Below, piece by piece: positions 10,509-20,600 of a stretch of 58,412 nt of DNA. The first letter of the stretch is position 1, and each line of letters starts with the position of its first letter. The translations under genes and the position numbers were made by a program. The notes under the pieces are model-generated. The model searched no databases. It was not told the origin of the DNA and worked only from the letters and a program-made list of their open reading frames with translations. The DNA is from an uncultured Pirellulaceae bacterium. GTDB lineage: Bacteria > Planctomycetota > Planctomycetia > Pirellulales > Pirellulaceae. The stretch lies in contig CALLUY010000121.1 in the NCBI GenBank assembly GCA_938010615.1, positions 1 to 58,412 on the forward strand, written 5' to 3'.

Positions 10509-11087
10509 ATGCCGAATTATCGACGAGCCTATGTTCCCGGTGGAACTTTCTTCTTTACCGTCGTCACTTGTGCGCGCGTGCCCATTTTTTCGGATTCGGT
10601 CGCGTGCAAACTACTTGGGGTCGTGTTCAGAGAAGCAATCTCGAAATGGCCAATGGATCTCAATGCCATTGTTTTATTACCAGATCACCTACACATGATT
10701 TGCTCTTTGCCAGCTGGCGATGATGAGTATTCAAAACGGATTGGTTGGATCAAAAAGGAATTCACCAAACGATGGCTCGTCTCTGGAGGTGGCGAATCAA
10801 CAATCTCGCAGTCAAAGCGAAACGAGCGCAGACGCGGAATTTGGCAGCCGAGATTTTGGGAACATACCATCGAAGAGGATGAAGATTTCGACAACCATTT
10901 CGATTACATTCATTGGAATCCGGTTAAACATGGGTACGTCAAATGTCCCAAAGACTGGCCTCATTCAAGTTTCCATCGCCACGTTAAGGCTGGCGTTTAC
11001 CCAGTCGATTGGGGTTGCTGCTCCGTTCAAACTTCAGAAAACGCACCCCCAAATCTAAGAGCTATTAAGGATGCTGGCGAACCGTAG
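10509..11087 (+). CDS. REP-associated tyrosine transposase (RAYT, Y1/IS200-like)
   Basis: This 192-residue protein has the RAYT layout. It opens with MPNYRRAYVPGGTFFFTVVT, has the HUH metal motif as H60-L61-H62 in LLPDHLHMI, and has the catalytic tyrosine Y133 in FDYIHWNPVKHG. RAYTs are single-strand nucleases that act on REP hairpins, and seven REP palindromes flank this gene. I chose the start at 10509 because the family begins at this methionine and upstream sequence is REP DNA. The TAG stop lies inside the next REP copy (11084-11103), so the palindrome supplies the stop codon. The gene looks intact. Confidence 0.93.
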   Translation: MPNYRRAYVPGGTFFFTVVTCARVPIFSDSVACKLLGVVFREAISKWPMDLNAIVLLPDHLHMICSLPAGDDEYSKRIGWIKKEFTKRWLVSGGGESTISQSKRNERRRGIWQPRFWEHTIEEDEDFDNHFDYIHWNPVKHGYVKCPKDWPHSSFHRHVKAGVYPVDWGCCSVQTSENAPPNLRAIKDAGEP

Positions 11088-11147
11088 GTCAGGCTGTGCC
11101 TGAATAGCACTCGACAACAATAAGAAGTCAGGCACAGCCTGACCTAC
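11084..11147. repeat. two REP palindromes downstream of the transposase
   Basis: One copy at 11084-11103 reads forward, with its right end altered to CTGAAT. A second at 11127-11147 is inverted. The GTAG flank of the first contains the transposase stop codon. The CTAC flank of the second contains the TAG stop of selB on the other strand. The two copies face each other, forming a BIME-like pair with a 23-base spacer. Confidence 0.88.
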
Positions 11148-13057
11148 GCAAGGACTCGCAGATCGCCTTCGCGTTTGGTGAAACCGGACTCGTCGAGATA
11201 CTCGCAGATCGGCACCGCCCATTTTCGACTCGTGTCGATCAACGTACGAATGTCGCTCATCGTCATCCCGCCGTTGGCTTCCATCGCGGCACGGATTTTT
11301 GACCAAGCTTCATCGATAACTTCGGCGTGAAAGAAGTATTCGTCGTTCGCTTTAACGATGTCTCCATTTTCCGCCGCCATCGCCAGCAGTTCGGGAACGG
11401 CGTCCTTGTTTTTGGTTGCAGACTTCTGTAACTCCGCGGCGGTTGGTGGTTTTAGTCCCGCAGCATGAAGCTTAGAAAGCAGATCTTCCAGCAACACCTT
11501 CTGACCTTTGGAGAGTTTGGGCCCGAATCCAGAAAGTGCAACGGTTTTCACGTTTGAAAAAACCGTTTTCTCTTTCGTCAAATGCGAAATCACCGCATCA
11601 AGCAATTCCTTTTGCCCCAACCAGGCGAACTCGTTCTCGACGACGTTGCGCTTATGATTGAATCGCAAAGGATTGGCTTCATGCAAACGGGTCAGCGTTT
11701 TGATAACTTGAGCACCCAGCTGCTCAAACCGATCGCGGTGCATGCAAACGGTTCGGGTTTGCGAAATCGCGGTCTCAACCAGTTCGCCCGATTCCTTGAG
11801 CCGGTCATAGGCTTCCTCGAAATCAACAACTCCCGCGACGCGAGGGAAAGAGTCCGCCTTGAAAGACGCATCGTTGAGCAAATAAACGCTCGATGCTGCA
11901 CGTTCGTCACCTGAATCGGACTCCATTCGTTGCACGTGTTTCAAATCCGTTTCCGTTGGCTTCTTGATCGCCGCGGCTTCCGAATGAATGACACGTCCTC
12001 CGCCGATGGTCAAAACGGGAGACTCCAAACGAACGACAAACGGCTGATTCCAAACGGTGACCGCAGGCTCGGACAACCAAATTTGAGCAAAGCCACTTTT
12101 TCCTGGTTCGAGTTCGTTACAGTCCAGCAACCGAACATTTCCAAAAAGCTCCGCCGTGCCGACGTGAAAACGGACTCGCGTTCGATCCTTGAGCGGTTTC
12201 CTGACGCTATTGAGCAAATGCAATCGAACCGTGAGCAGTTTGGACGGAACAAGGTGCCCAACCGCTGCGAGTTCGTGGCCGCGGCCGATCTCGTTGAGTC
12301 GCACACCCGCAAGGTTGATCGCCGCACGCTGTCCGCGGTGAACTTCTTCGCTGCCGGAGTCGTGGTTCTGAATCCCGCGGATGCGAACGGAGAGCGCACC
12401 GGGCTGAACTTCAACCGGATCTCCGATGCTCAATGTTCCGCTACTGACACTTCCGGTGACGACGGTGCCGTGGCCTTCGATCGAAAACGCACGATCAATC
12501 GCCATTCGAAACGGAGCCGACTCTCGGTTGGCGACTTCCGAAGCCGAAACTTTGTCGCCGGCTTCTTTGATTGCTTTCTTTAGGTCGTCGATGCCCAATC
12601 CGGATTTGGAACTGGTGCGAATGATTGGAGCATCGTGCAAGAACGTATCCGCGACCGTTGCCCGGATTTCTTCTTCCACCATTTCCAGCCAAGAATCTTC
12701 ACACAGATCGCATTTCGTTAACGCAATCACACCGCAAGTCAGGTCCAGCAATCTCAGAATGTCGAGGTGTTCGATGGTCTGTTGCTTGACCGAATCGTCG
12801 CCGGCGATCACGAGCAGCACCATATCCATTCCGGTGGCTCCGGCGAGCATTTGTCGCACGAACTTTTCGTGACCGGGAACGTCAACCACGCCAATGTTGT
12901 AATCTTCGATCTCGAGAAAAGCATAGCCAAGCTCGATCGTGATGCCACGTTTCTTTTCTTCTGGCAATCGATCCGTGTTGGTGCCAGTGAGAGCTCCGAT
13001 CAGGGAAGTTTTGCCGTGGTCGATATGACCGGCCGTTCCCAAAATCAAATCACGCAT
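11144..13057 (-). CDS. selB: Selenocysteine-specific translation elongation factor SelB
   Basis: SelB is the GTPase that brings Sec-tRNA to in-frame UGA codons and reads the SECIS hairpin. The 637-residue protein has the G1 segment [11 protein letters not shown] at 7-17, [17 protein letters not shown] as the switch region characteristic of SelB, DVPGHEKF at 59-66 and TKCD at 114-117. It has the elongation-factor beta barrels and a long C-terminal part consistent with the winged-helix repeats. Two ATGs occur in tandem; I took the second (13057) because GGGA lies seven bases upstream. The stop codon is inside a REP palindrome. It follows the zinc-ribbon gene by 14 bases. Its presence implies that the genome uses selenocysteine, consistent with the TGA-interrupted gene at 40298-41476. 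selA, selD and tRNA-Sec are not in this window. Confidence 0.93.
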   Translation of the reverse strand: MRDLILGTAGHIDHGKTSLIGALTGTNTDRLPEEKKRGITIELGYAFLEIEDYNIGVVDVPGHEKFVRQMLAGATGMDMVLLVIAGDDSVKQQTIEHLDILRLLDLTCGVIALTKCDLCEDSWLEMVEEEIRATVADTFLHDAPIIRTSSKSGLGIDDLKKAIKEAGDKVSASEVANRESAPFRMAIDRAFSIEGHGTVVTGSVSSGTLSIGDPVEVQPGALSVRIRGIQNHDSGSEEVHRGQRAAINLAGVRLNEIGRGHELAAVGHLVPSKLLTVRLHLLNSVRKPLKDRTRVRFHVGTAELFGNVRLLDCNELEPGKSGFAQIWLSEPAVTVWNQPFVVRLESPVLTIGGGRVIHSEAAAIKKPTETDLKHVQRMESDSGDERAASSVYLLNDASFKADSFPRVAGVVDFEEAYDRLKESGELVETAISQTRTVCMHRDRFEQLGAQVIKTLTRLHEANPLRFNHKRNVVENEFAWLGQKELLDAVISHLTKEKTVFSNVKTVALSGFGPKLSKGQKVLLEDLLSKLHAAGLKPPTAAELQKSATKNKDAVPELLAMAAENGDIVKANDEYFFHAEVIDEAWSKIRAAMEANGGMTMSDIRTLIDTSRKWAVPICEYLDESGFTKREGDLRVLA

Positions 13058-13071
13058 CATGTTTTCCCGCA

Positions 13072-13791
13072 CTAAGATTCGCGATACAGAATGGAACCAC
13101 AACCTTTGCAGAGTAGTGGCTTGCAACTGAGAATATCGCTTTTCGTTTGCTGCGTCAGCGTGATATTACAATTGCCGCATGTGCTCAAATCAGTTGCGGC
13201 AAATGTATCTTCGCCCATGGTTTTGATGTTACGCTGGTAAGGCACACGCAGATCGGAGTGTAATTTTTTCAAGGCTTCGGCAAGCTCTTCCCTAATCCGA
13301 GCGTCCTCATTTTTCATCGTTACCAATTCGGCGGCGACTTTCTTCTCGATACCGGCTGTTTCAGATTTCGCCTTCTCAAGATTGCTCTTCGCCGTTTCCA
13401 ATTCTTGTTCGAGCACGTCCAGCTTCTCAAGCGTTTCGAAAATCTCGTCGGCCTGACAGCTATTCGCTTGCTCGTCGGCAGCGATCCGGTCTTTCAATAG
13501 TTGGAACTCCTTGTTGGAATCCGCAGCATTCAATTTGCCACGAAGATCTTCCAGTTTCGCCTCACGATCTTCCAACTGAGATTGCTTGGATCTGGAATCC
13601 TTCTTCACCTCCAACAATTCCTGCTTCTTGGCTTCAAGGGCGTCAGCGAATCCTTGCTCCGTTGTTTTGACCAACCGAACTTGAATCGGTCCACGGCGCA
13701 TTCGATCAGCGATATCGGTAAGCTGTCTGAGCATTCGGTGCAGAGTTTGCAACAACGCGTAGTCAGCCTGGTCTTTCGTCTTTTCGTTCAA
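13072..13791 (-). CDS. Coiled-coil protein with C-terminal C4 zinc ribbon
   Basis: This 239-residue protein is mostly a long heptad-rich coiled coil (about residues 10-175). It ends in a four-cysteine zinc ribbon with CGNC and CKGC pairs near 208 and 230. This is the architecture of the bacterial zinc-ribbon family formerly called DUF164, often found beside nucleic-acid or translation genes. Here it precedes selB closely and probably shares its transcript. No signal peptide is visible. The family has no firm biochemical role, so I leave the function open. Confidence 0.8.
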   Translation of the reverse strand: MNEKTKDQADYALLQTLHRMLRQLTDIADRMRRGPIQVRLVKTTEQGFADALEAKKQELLEVKKDSRSKQSQLEDREAKLEDLRGKLNAADSNKEFQLLKDRIAADEQANSCQADEIFETLEKLDVLEQELETAKSNLEKAKSETAGIEKKVAAELVTMKNEDARIREELAEALKKLHSDLRVPYQRNIKTMGEDTFAATDLSTCGNCNITLTQQTKSDILSCKPLLCKGCGSILYRES

Positions 13792-14059
13792 ACTTCAGTC
13801 CGTGCAAGTGACAGTTTCATTCAGTCCACATGTTAACAAACCTTGAATCGACGCGTTAGAGGGGACCGAGACTGCTGATCGAATGCGCCGCAGGAGCCTT
13901 AATCGACGGATTCTACCAACTGGTCCTCGATGCAAAGTTCATGCTGGAACCGTCTTCAGGGAGAAACTTGATCGTTAGCGGATAGCTATTCCAATTGTTC
14001 AAGCTGTTGGGCAAGGTTCATTCTGATTCCGAAATGTGAAAGGACTGAGACGACTTTCT

Positions 14060-14938
14060 TTATTCGACGTCAGACGCCCGATCTTGGGAAAATTCGTTGC
14101 TGGAATTTTCCGAGCTGGAGACTTTGAGCCGAGAATTCATTTCGTCGACAGCGATTCGAACTTGATCAGGGACAATGAACAGTCCCATGTCGAGCTCCTC
14201 ATCGTATTCAAACTTCTCAAGTTTCCAGATATAGGTTCCGCGTTCCGAGCTCGACGTGAGCGTCTTGGCGACGACAATGTCTCCTTGCTTTTCGTGGTCT
14301 GAGTACGTGCGGGTTACGACGGCTCCAGCAGCTTTTTGATCAACACCCTTATGGCGAATCAGGTAGCCGGTTTGCATATCATAATAGCGGTCTGACAAAA
14401 CTTCATCGTGACCAACACACTCAAGGTGGTAACAGTTGACGTTGTTGATTTTGGCCGTCCCAACGCATCGAGTCGACTTGTACGCTTCACTCCAATGAAC
14501 GTTCCCTGCCATCACGCAAGTATCTCTCAACCAAGATTGAAGCTCGGCCCCACGATGCATTGAAACGGTGTTGCCACTACGCTGCCGCCACGCCACGCCA
14601 CTCAACTTCGCCCATTTCCCAGGTGATTCAGAAACCACACAACCGTATTCGTATTCGAGTTCTCCGTTGTGCAACCTTCGCGAGAATTGCTGACCCGGGA
14701 CTTTCCATCCTTCATACCTCCAGACCTTTTCCCCTTTGCTACATGTCCAAACGACATGCGTCGAGGAAAGGCTTTCTAGCAACTCGTAGCCACCGACAGC
14801 CAGAATGTGCTGGTCCATTACTTCCTCGGCCGACGGCAGAGAAGAATCTTCGTCCTGGCCAAAAGCGGCAGGGGCGGCAGAGGAGACAAGCAGTAAAATT
14901 AAACAAAAGAGTTTGTCGAAATCTCGCACAAAAATCAT
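14060..14938 (-). CDS. Secreted protein, outer-membrane lipoprotein-sorting (LolA)-like fold
   Basis: The 292-residue protein begins with a signal peptide (MIFVRDFDKLF, then a hydrophobic run ending AAFGQ). I chose the ATG at 14938 because GGAG lies eight bases upstream; an in-frame ATG 33 bases earlier lacks this. After residue 40 it has the VMDQHILAVGGYELLESL segment. Later it has YYDMQTGYLIRHKG and a TRTYSDHEKQGDIVVAKT region, which are typical of LolA-like beta sheets that bind acyl chains. The last 30 residues are Ser/Asn-rich. It lies downstream of the HtrA-type protease on the same strand. The cargo is unknown. Confidence 0.7.
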   Translation of the reverse strand: MIFVRDFDKLFCLILLLVSSAAPAAFGQDEDSSLPSAEEVMDQHILAVGGYELLESLSSTHVVWTCSKGEKVWRYEGWKVPGQQFSRRLHNGELEYEYGCVVSESPGKWAKLSGVAWRQRSGNTVSMHRGAELQSWLRDTCVMAGNVHWSEAYKSTRCVGTAKINNVNCYHLECVGHDEVLSDRYYDMQTGYLIRHKGVDQKAAGAVVTRTYSDHEKQGDIVVAKTLTSSSERGTYIWKLEKFEYDEELDMGLFIVPDQVRIAVDEMNSRLKVSSSENSSNEFSQDRASDVE

Positions 14939-15030
14939 GGCAATGCTCCGTTGGAATCGCGAAGCCATCAACTTATCCGATTCAGAATCAGGAAGCCAGC
15001 GTTTACTTGACAGAAATCAATCTGCAAGTC

Positions 15031-16605
15031 TTACTCAAGTCCGTCAAGGTAGTTGATGTCGCTCTCGGAGAGAATGGTAAGTGGAACGTCGACGGTTTTT
15101 CCGTTTACTTTTTCAAGCGTAATTTTCTCGTCGCCGACACGAACTACTTTGGCAATCACGCTGTGCTTTCCTGCCGTCCACGTGCGCATTTCACTGTCAA
15201 CTTTCTTGCCTTTCCTAGCAGCATTCTGCCCGTCACCGAAAATCGCTTTCTTAAGCTCGGAATCTTTTAGACTTACCAGGACGGTGACCGCCATCGTGCT
15301 TTCACCGGGAATCGAAACCGTTTCCGTCCCGGCGACGAAAACAGTAGTCGGTGGAATCTCGGTGCCACGCGACAGACCGCTGGTCGTTGGAAGCCAAAGC
15401 AGATACGGCTGATCATCAAACAACACGATCGCATCGTGATCGTTGTACGGATGAATCATGATGCCATCCTGCATACATCCGATCGAACCCTCCTCATCGG
15501 TCTTCAGATATTGCCCCGCGTGCTTCATCAACTCAAATAACGAATCATTGTCAACGGTTTTTGCTAACTTGTTTTTTACTTCCTTCAACTCGGAAGACTT
15601 CTGCTCTGCTTTGCGGACTTCTCGCTCTTTGACACGATCAGTGCGAAAATAGAATTCACGCTTCTTGTTGCGAGAGCTGACCAGCACCACCACGTCTTCG
15701 TTTATGTTCCGTGGCGTTGGCACTTTCCCGCGCCGCATCAACCGAAACTCTTTGTCGGCCTCAGAAGCTTGTCTAACAATCTTCTTCGACAGCGGCTTGT
15801 AGTCGTCGCGGCAGGCCTGAACATAATCAGCAATGACTTCATCAGAGATCGAAGGACGATCGATCATGGCGTCGCCACCGCCACCGTCTTCATCAAGCTC
15901 CAGCTCGCCCACACCATCTGGTAGCGAGATCAATTCATATTCTCGTGATTCCCCAATCGCTTCCCGAATATCGTTCGCCGAAATCCCAAAGTTTAGATTT
16001 TGCGAATTGCCGGTCGAAGCCAGCGTGCTCATCGCGATGACTCGTCCTTTTGCGTTGATCAACGGCCCGCCACTGTTGCCTGGCGAAAGAGCGGCATCGA
16101 TTTGAATCCATGTTCCAGTGCGGTCTCCACCAAGCTGTTCGCCTTTTCTCATCGCACTGACGATTCCGTTGGTCGCCGTGAATGAGAGTCCACGCGGAGC
16201 ACCAAGTGCCGTTACGGTTTGACCTTTCCGCGGAGCGACTCGACTGACGACGATTTTTGGCAACTCATCCCCGTCAAGCTGCGCGATACAGATGTCGCGA
16301 GACTCATCAAAGTAATACGTCCCCTCGATTTTGTAGGACTTGCCGTTAGCGAACGTCGCAGTTGCTTCCTGAGCACCGGCCAAAACGTGGACGTTGGTCA
16401 CAATCACGCCAGAAGTTTCGACAACGAATCCACTGCCAAGCGAATCGCCACTTTTTCCTTTGACTTCAATGCGAACGACTGATCGTTCACTTTCTTCAAT
16501 GACGTCTGCAAGATCCTGAGCGACGAGGTCGCCGGAAAAAACAGAAAGAAAAACAAGTGCGAACAGAGTCGCGAAAAAATTGTTTAGCGAGGCGCGTCGT
16601 GGCAT
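15031..16605 (-). CDS. Secreted HtrA/DegP-type serine protease with SHD1-like C-terminal domain
   Basis: This is a 524-residue envelope protease. A signal peptide covers about residues 1-29. The trypsin-like domain has the full catalytic triad: H73 in TNVHVLAGA, D104 in ESRDICIAQLDG and S178 in SPGNSGGPL. No PDZ domain is evident. Instead a charged linker of about 200 residues leads to a C-terminal SHD1-like domain (about 455-524: TWTAG, then VDVPLTILSESDINYLDGL), a module common in planctomycete secreted proteins. It probably degrades or senses damaged envelope proteins. It is separated by 107 bases from the HMG-CoA lyase gene upstream. Confidence 0.85.
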   Translation of the reverse strand: MPRRASLNNFFATLFALVFLSVFSGDLVAQDLADVIEESERSVVRIEVKGKSGDSLGSGFVVETSGVIVTNVHVLAGAQEATATFANGKSYKIEGTYYFDESRDICIAQLDGDELPKIVVSRVAPRKGQTVTALGAPRGLSFTATNGIVSAMRKGEQLGGDRTGTWIQIDAALSPGNSGGPLINAKGRVIAMSTLASTGNSQNLNFGISANDIREAIGESREYELISLPDGVGELELDEDGGGGDAMIDRPSISDEVIADYVQACRDDYKPLSKKIVRQASEADKEFRLMRRGKVPTPRNINEDVVVLVSSRNKKREFYFRTDRVKEREVRKAEQKSSELKEVKNKLAKTVDNDSLFELMKHAGQYLKTDEEGSIGCMQDGIMIHPYNDHDAIVLFDDQPYLLWLPTTSGLSRGTEIPPTTVFVAGTETVSIPGESTMAVTVLVSLKDSELKKAIFGDGQNAARKGKKVDSEMRTWTAGKHSVIAKVVRVGDEKITLEKVNGKTVDVPLTILSESDINYLDGLE

Positions 16606-16712
16606 GGGAGTCTCGTTTCTAAAGTGCGTAGACTGGCTCGAAATCCCTTATCCCAACAAAGGACCCGACAAAGGAATTTACACTTTCAAGATATCGTCAG
16701 AATCGGCGTCCG

Positions 16713-17591
16713 TCAATTTTTTTGGACGCCTTGGTCGGAATCACTCGACAAAGATCGTGCGAACGCCGCAGCAGCGTCAAGTCTTGCACGATCGACACCG
16801 GTTGAAAAACCCTTCGATTCAACTAATTCACAGACGGCCTCAGTGGCCACATTTCCCTTGGCCCCGGGAGCGTAAGGACAGCCACCAAGACCTCCGACGC
16901 TCGCATCAAACACTCGCAACCCGTGCTCAAGTGCGACTTCGATATTCGCCAACGCCTGACCATCGGTGTCATGGAAATGTCCCGCAAGCTTGGCTGCATC
17001 TACTTCATCCAACACTGCTGCCAGCATGGACGCGACTTTCTCTGGCGTGCCAACTCCGATCGTATCGCCAAGCGAAATTTCGTAGCATCCTAGCGCCATC
17101 ATTTTCTTGGCGACCAATGCAACTGCCGCTGGGGCAATGGCTCCGTCGTAGGGACAGTCAGTGACACAAGACACGTAGCCTCGCACCGGAATGCTTGCTT
17201 CTTTGGCTGCGTCGACCACCGGTGCGAACCGTTCCAATGATTCAGCAATCGAGCAATTGATATTCTTTTGGCTGAAACCTTCGGAAGCTGCTGCGAAGAT
17301 CGCGACCTCATTAACGCTTGCAGCAATCGCCCCCTCGAACCCTCGCATGTTAGGCGTGAGCGCCGTGTAGGCCACGCCATCGACGCGTTCAATGCCAGCG
17401 AAAACCTCAGCCGCATCTGCCATCTGCGGCACCCACTTGGGGCTCACGAAGCTAGAAACTTCGATTTTTCGCAATCCGGTCACGCTCAACAGATTCACCA
17501 AGGCGATTTTGTCGCTGGTCGCGATCTGTACTTTCTCATTCTGCAATCCATCGCGCGGGCCGACCTCAAACAGAGTTACCGAATCAGCCAT
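16713..17591 (-). CDS. mvaB: Hydroxymethylglutaryl-CoA lyase
   Basis: The enzyme cleaves HMG-CoA to acetyl-CoA and acetoacetate, the last step of leucine breakdown. The 292-residue protein has the TIM-barrel metal and catalytic residues of the family: GPRDGLQNE with R13-D14, HFHDTDG with H205 and H207, and the signature GGLGGCPYAPGAKGNVATE starting at G233 with catalytic C238. Length and motifs are normal for bacterial HMG-CoA lyase. It sits 38 bases after the ligase-synthase fusion on the same strand and may be cotranscribed. Its end overlaps a GGCGTCC/GGACGCC hairpin that lacks a U-tract. Confidence 0.95.
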   Translation of the reverse strand: MADSVTLFEVGPRDGLQNEKVQIATSDKIALVNLLSVTGLRKIEVSSFVSPKWVPQMADAAEVFAGIERVDGVAYTALTPNMRGFEGAIAASVNEVAIFAAASEGFSQKNINCSIAESLERFAPVVDAAKEASIPVRGYVSCVTDCPYDGAIAPAAVALVAKKMMALGCYEISLGDTIGVGTPEKVASMLAAVLDEVDAAKLAGHFHDTDGQALANIEVALEHGLRVFDASVGGLGGCPYAPGAKGNVATEAVCELVESKGFSTGVDRARLDAAAAFARSLSSDSDQGVQKN

Positions 17592-17629
17592 TGGCTCAAT
17601 CTTTCAATTTAAAGTCGCTCGCTGGAAAT

Positions 17630-20600
17630 CTAAACCGCAACCGGCTCTGATCCACCCTGACCATTCATAATTTGGTCCCAAGCCTTAGCGAGAACTTTCA
17701 CCGAATGGCGAATTTGATCCTCAGTGTGGCTGGCGGTCATGAAGATCCGCACGCGAGTCTCTTCCTGCGGGACGGCAGGGTAGAGAATCGGTTGAGCATT
17801 GATGCCTTCGTTGTAAAGTGCCTCCGACAACAGCAACGCTCGCGAGTTGTGACCGCAAATGATCGGAATGATCGGCGTGCCGAGAGCCATTCCCGTGTCG
17901 ATGCCGGCCTCTTGAGCCAACTTCAGGAACAGTTTCGAATTGTCTTGCAGTTTCGTCACCAGTTGAGGATTCTTCTTCAGCATCCGCAGCGACCCGAGTG
18001 CCGCTCCCGCGTTTGCCGGCGGCATGCCAGCCGCGAAAACGTAGCCAGGCGTCGTGTATCGCAAGAACTGAATCAGTTCCGCTTTACCGGCAAGGAATCC
18101 GCCGCAGCTGCCGAACGATTTACTGAGCGTTCCCATCCAGCAATCGACGTCGCCTCGATCGACTCCGTACATTTCACCAATACCGCGACCGGTGTCACCA
18201 AGGGTTCCGATCGAGTGAGCTTCGTCGACGTAAAGCCACGACTTGAAACGTTTCTTGATCTCAACGAAGCGAGGCAAGTCAGGATAGTCGCCGTCCATGC
18301 TGTAGAGACCTTCAACCGCAATCAGGACTCGGCGGAAATCACGGCGAGACGTTTTCAAGATCTCGAACAGATCGCGCCAATCATTGTGCTTGAACGGACG
18401 GCGACGAGCACCCGAAAGGATGGCTCCTTGGACGATGCTATTGTGAGCAAACGCATCGTGGACGATCAAATCCTGTGGCCCGACAAGGTGACCGATGATG
18501 GTTTCGTTGGTTGCGTGGCCGCCCGGGAAAGTCATCACGTCTTCAACGCCGAGGAATTCTGAAAGCTCAGCTTCGAGCTCACGGTGAATCGTCTTCTCGC
18601 CCGATACGATTCGGCTGGCCGAAACCGATGTTCCAAAAGTATCAATCGCTTCCTTGGCCATCGCGTTGACTTCCGGATGACCGGAAAGACCAAGGTAGTT
18701 GTAGCTTCCGTAAGAAATGAGTTCTCGTCCATCGATCTGCGTCATGTTGTCGACGCGACCTTCATGAACGCTGAAAAATGGATTGCGAACGCCAGAAGAT
18801 TCGATCTGCTTCTGTTGATCATTGAGCAACAAAAATTCAGGGAACTTCGTCAGGTCGTAATACGACTCGGGAATTGGACCGCTAATCCGAGACTTGCTGC
18901 CGCGTCCTCCAACAGGCATTCCGTTGGCCGGCTCGACACCGATGTGCTCCTGAATCGCCGCTGCCACATCGCGAACGGTTTCAATTTCCTGAAGCACATC
19001 TTCCGGAAGTCGTCCGCCGAAGGCTTCTTCCAATGTGTGTGCAATATCAAGTCGCTCGACCGAGTCCAATCCAAGGTGGACGATGTTCGTGTCGATGTCC
19101 ACATTGTCAGCACGATTTCCGGCAGTGGCCGTCACAACGCGGATTACGGAATCGACGACGACGGGAGAGAGACCTTCGACCGCCGCAGTTCCATTTGTTG
19201 CACCATTAGCGGCAAACGAAGCAGTAGGCCGTTGCTCGTCTTGCTCCCACGAAACCCAAGACGCGACCACGTTTCGCAAACGTCCGTTTTCAAAGTCAGC
19301 CTTACAAGCGTGCCGCTGAACTTTCCCGCTGGAAGTTTTGGGAATACTATGTGCACGAACAAGAACAATCGCATCTGGCGGAAGCTCGTGCTCCTCCGCA
19401 ATCGCCGTACGAATCGCTTTGAAACATTCGTCCCAATTGCGACTCTTGCGGCCACGATCGACCTCGCAAACGATCACAAGGTGCTCACGATCCCAACGAG
19501 TCAACGCAAACGCCGCGCAGCCGCCGGAACGAGTCGATGGATCACAGATCTCAACCGTGGATTCGATATCTTGCGGATAGCGATTCACACCGCGAACGAT
19601 GATCATGTCTTTCAGGCGACCGCAAACAAACAGTTCGCCTTGGTGCATGAATCCAAGGTCACCCGAGCGAACGTATTTCATTCCGTTGTCGGGACTGAGC
19701 TTCGCTTCGAAAAACTCGGCCGTCATTTCTGGACGCTCGAAGTAACCGACTCCGCAACTTGGGCTATTGATCCAAATTTCGCCGATTTCATCCTCTGGCA
19801 AACAGCGGCGTGTTTCGGGTTGAACGATTTGGACGTCTTCTTCAGGAAGAACTTGCCCGCAGCCGACCAAATTTCGGCCGACGCGGTCATCCGGATCAAC
19901 TTGAACGACTCTGTGCTGAACAAGTTCGTTGCGATCGAAAGCGCGAATAACCGGCGGTTCTCTACGATCGCCACCGGTGACCAACAACGTCGTCTCCGCC
20001 ATTCCGTAGCACGGATAATGAGCTTTCGGGCTGAATCCGTAAGGGCCAAACTTCTCGCTGAAGGCATCCATGATGTCCGCTCGAACAGGTTCGGCTCCGT
20101 TAAAAGCAACCTCCCATTTCGACAGATCCAAGCCTTCACACTGTTCCGTTTTGATTTTTGTTGTGCACCACGCGTACGCAAAGTTAGGTCCACCGGTGAC
20201 GGTGCAACCGTAGTCCGACATCGCCCTTAGCCAACGAATCGGATATGTCAAAAACGCAACTGGCGACATCATGATCTGAGTCGCACCCAAGTACAGCGGA
20301 TTCAGAATTCCTCCGATCAGTCCCATGTCGTGGTAAGCAGGCAGCCACGTGCAGGCTTTCGTTCCGTTGGTGACTTCGAACGCCATGGTAATCATGCGAC
20401 AGTTCGCAATGAGATTCTGATGCGTCAGAACGACGCCCTTGGGAGTCCCGGTCGAACCGGACGTGTATTGGATCAACCCGACATCGGAAGACGCAACTTT
20501 CGGCGCGACCCAATCGTTGGCAACATCGCTGCCGATTTCTTCTGTGGCGATCCATTCCAAGCTATCGAGGTTGGGCGCATCGGCTAGCCACGTGCGCGAT

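Noticed and set aside
16705-16730. hairpin GGCGTCC/GGACGCC at the end of mvaB as a terminator
   Set aside because: The stem is not followed by a T run on the gene's strand, so intrinsic termination is unsupported.
18584-20230. 548-residue plus-strand frame opposite the ligase-synthase gene
   Set aside because: It is antisense to a well-supported gene, has no motif, and is Arg-rich as expected from reverse reading of a G+C-balanced gene.
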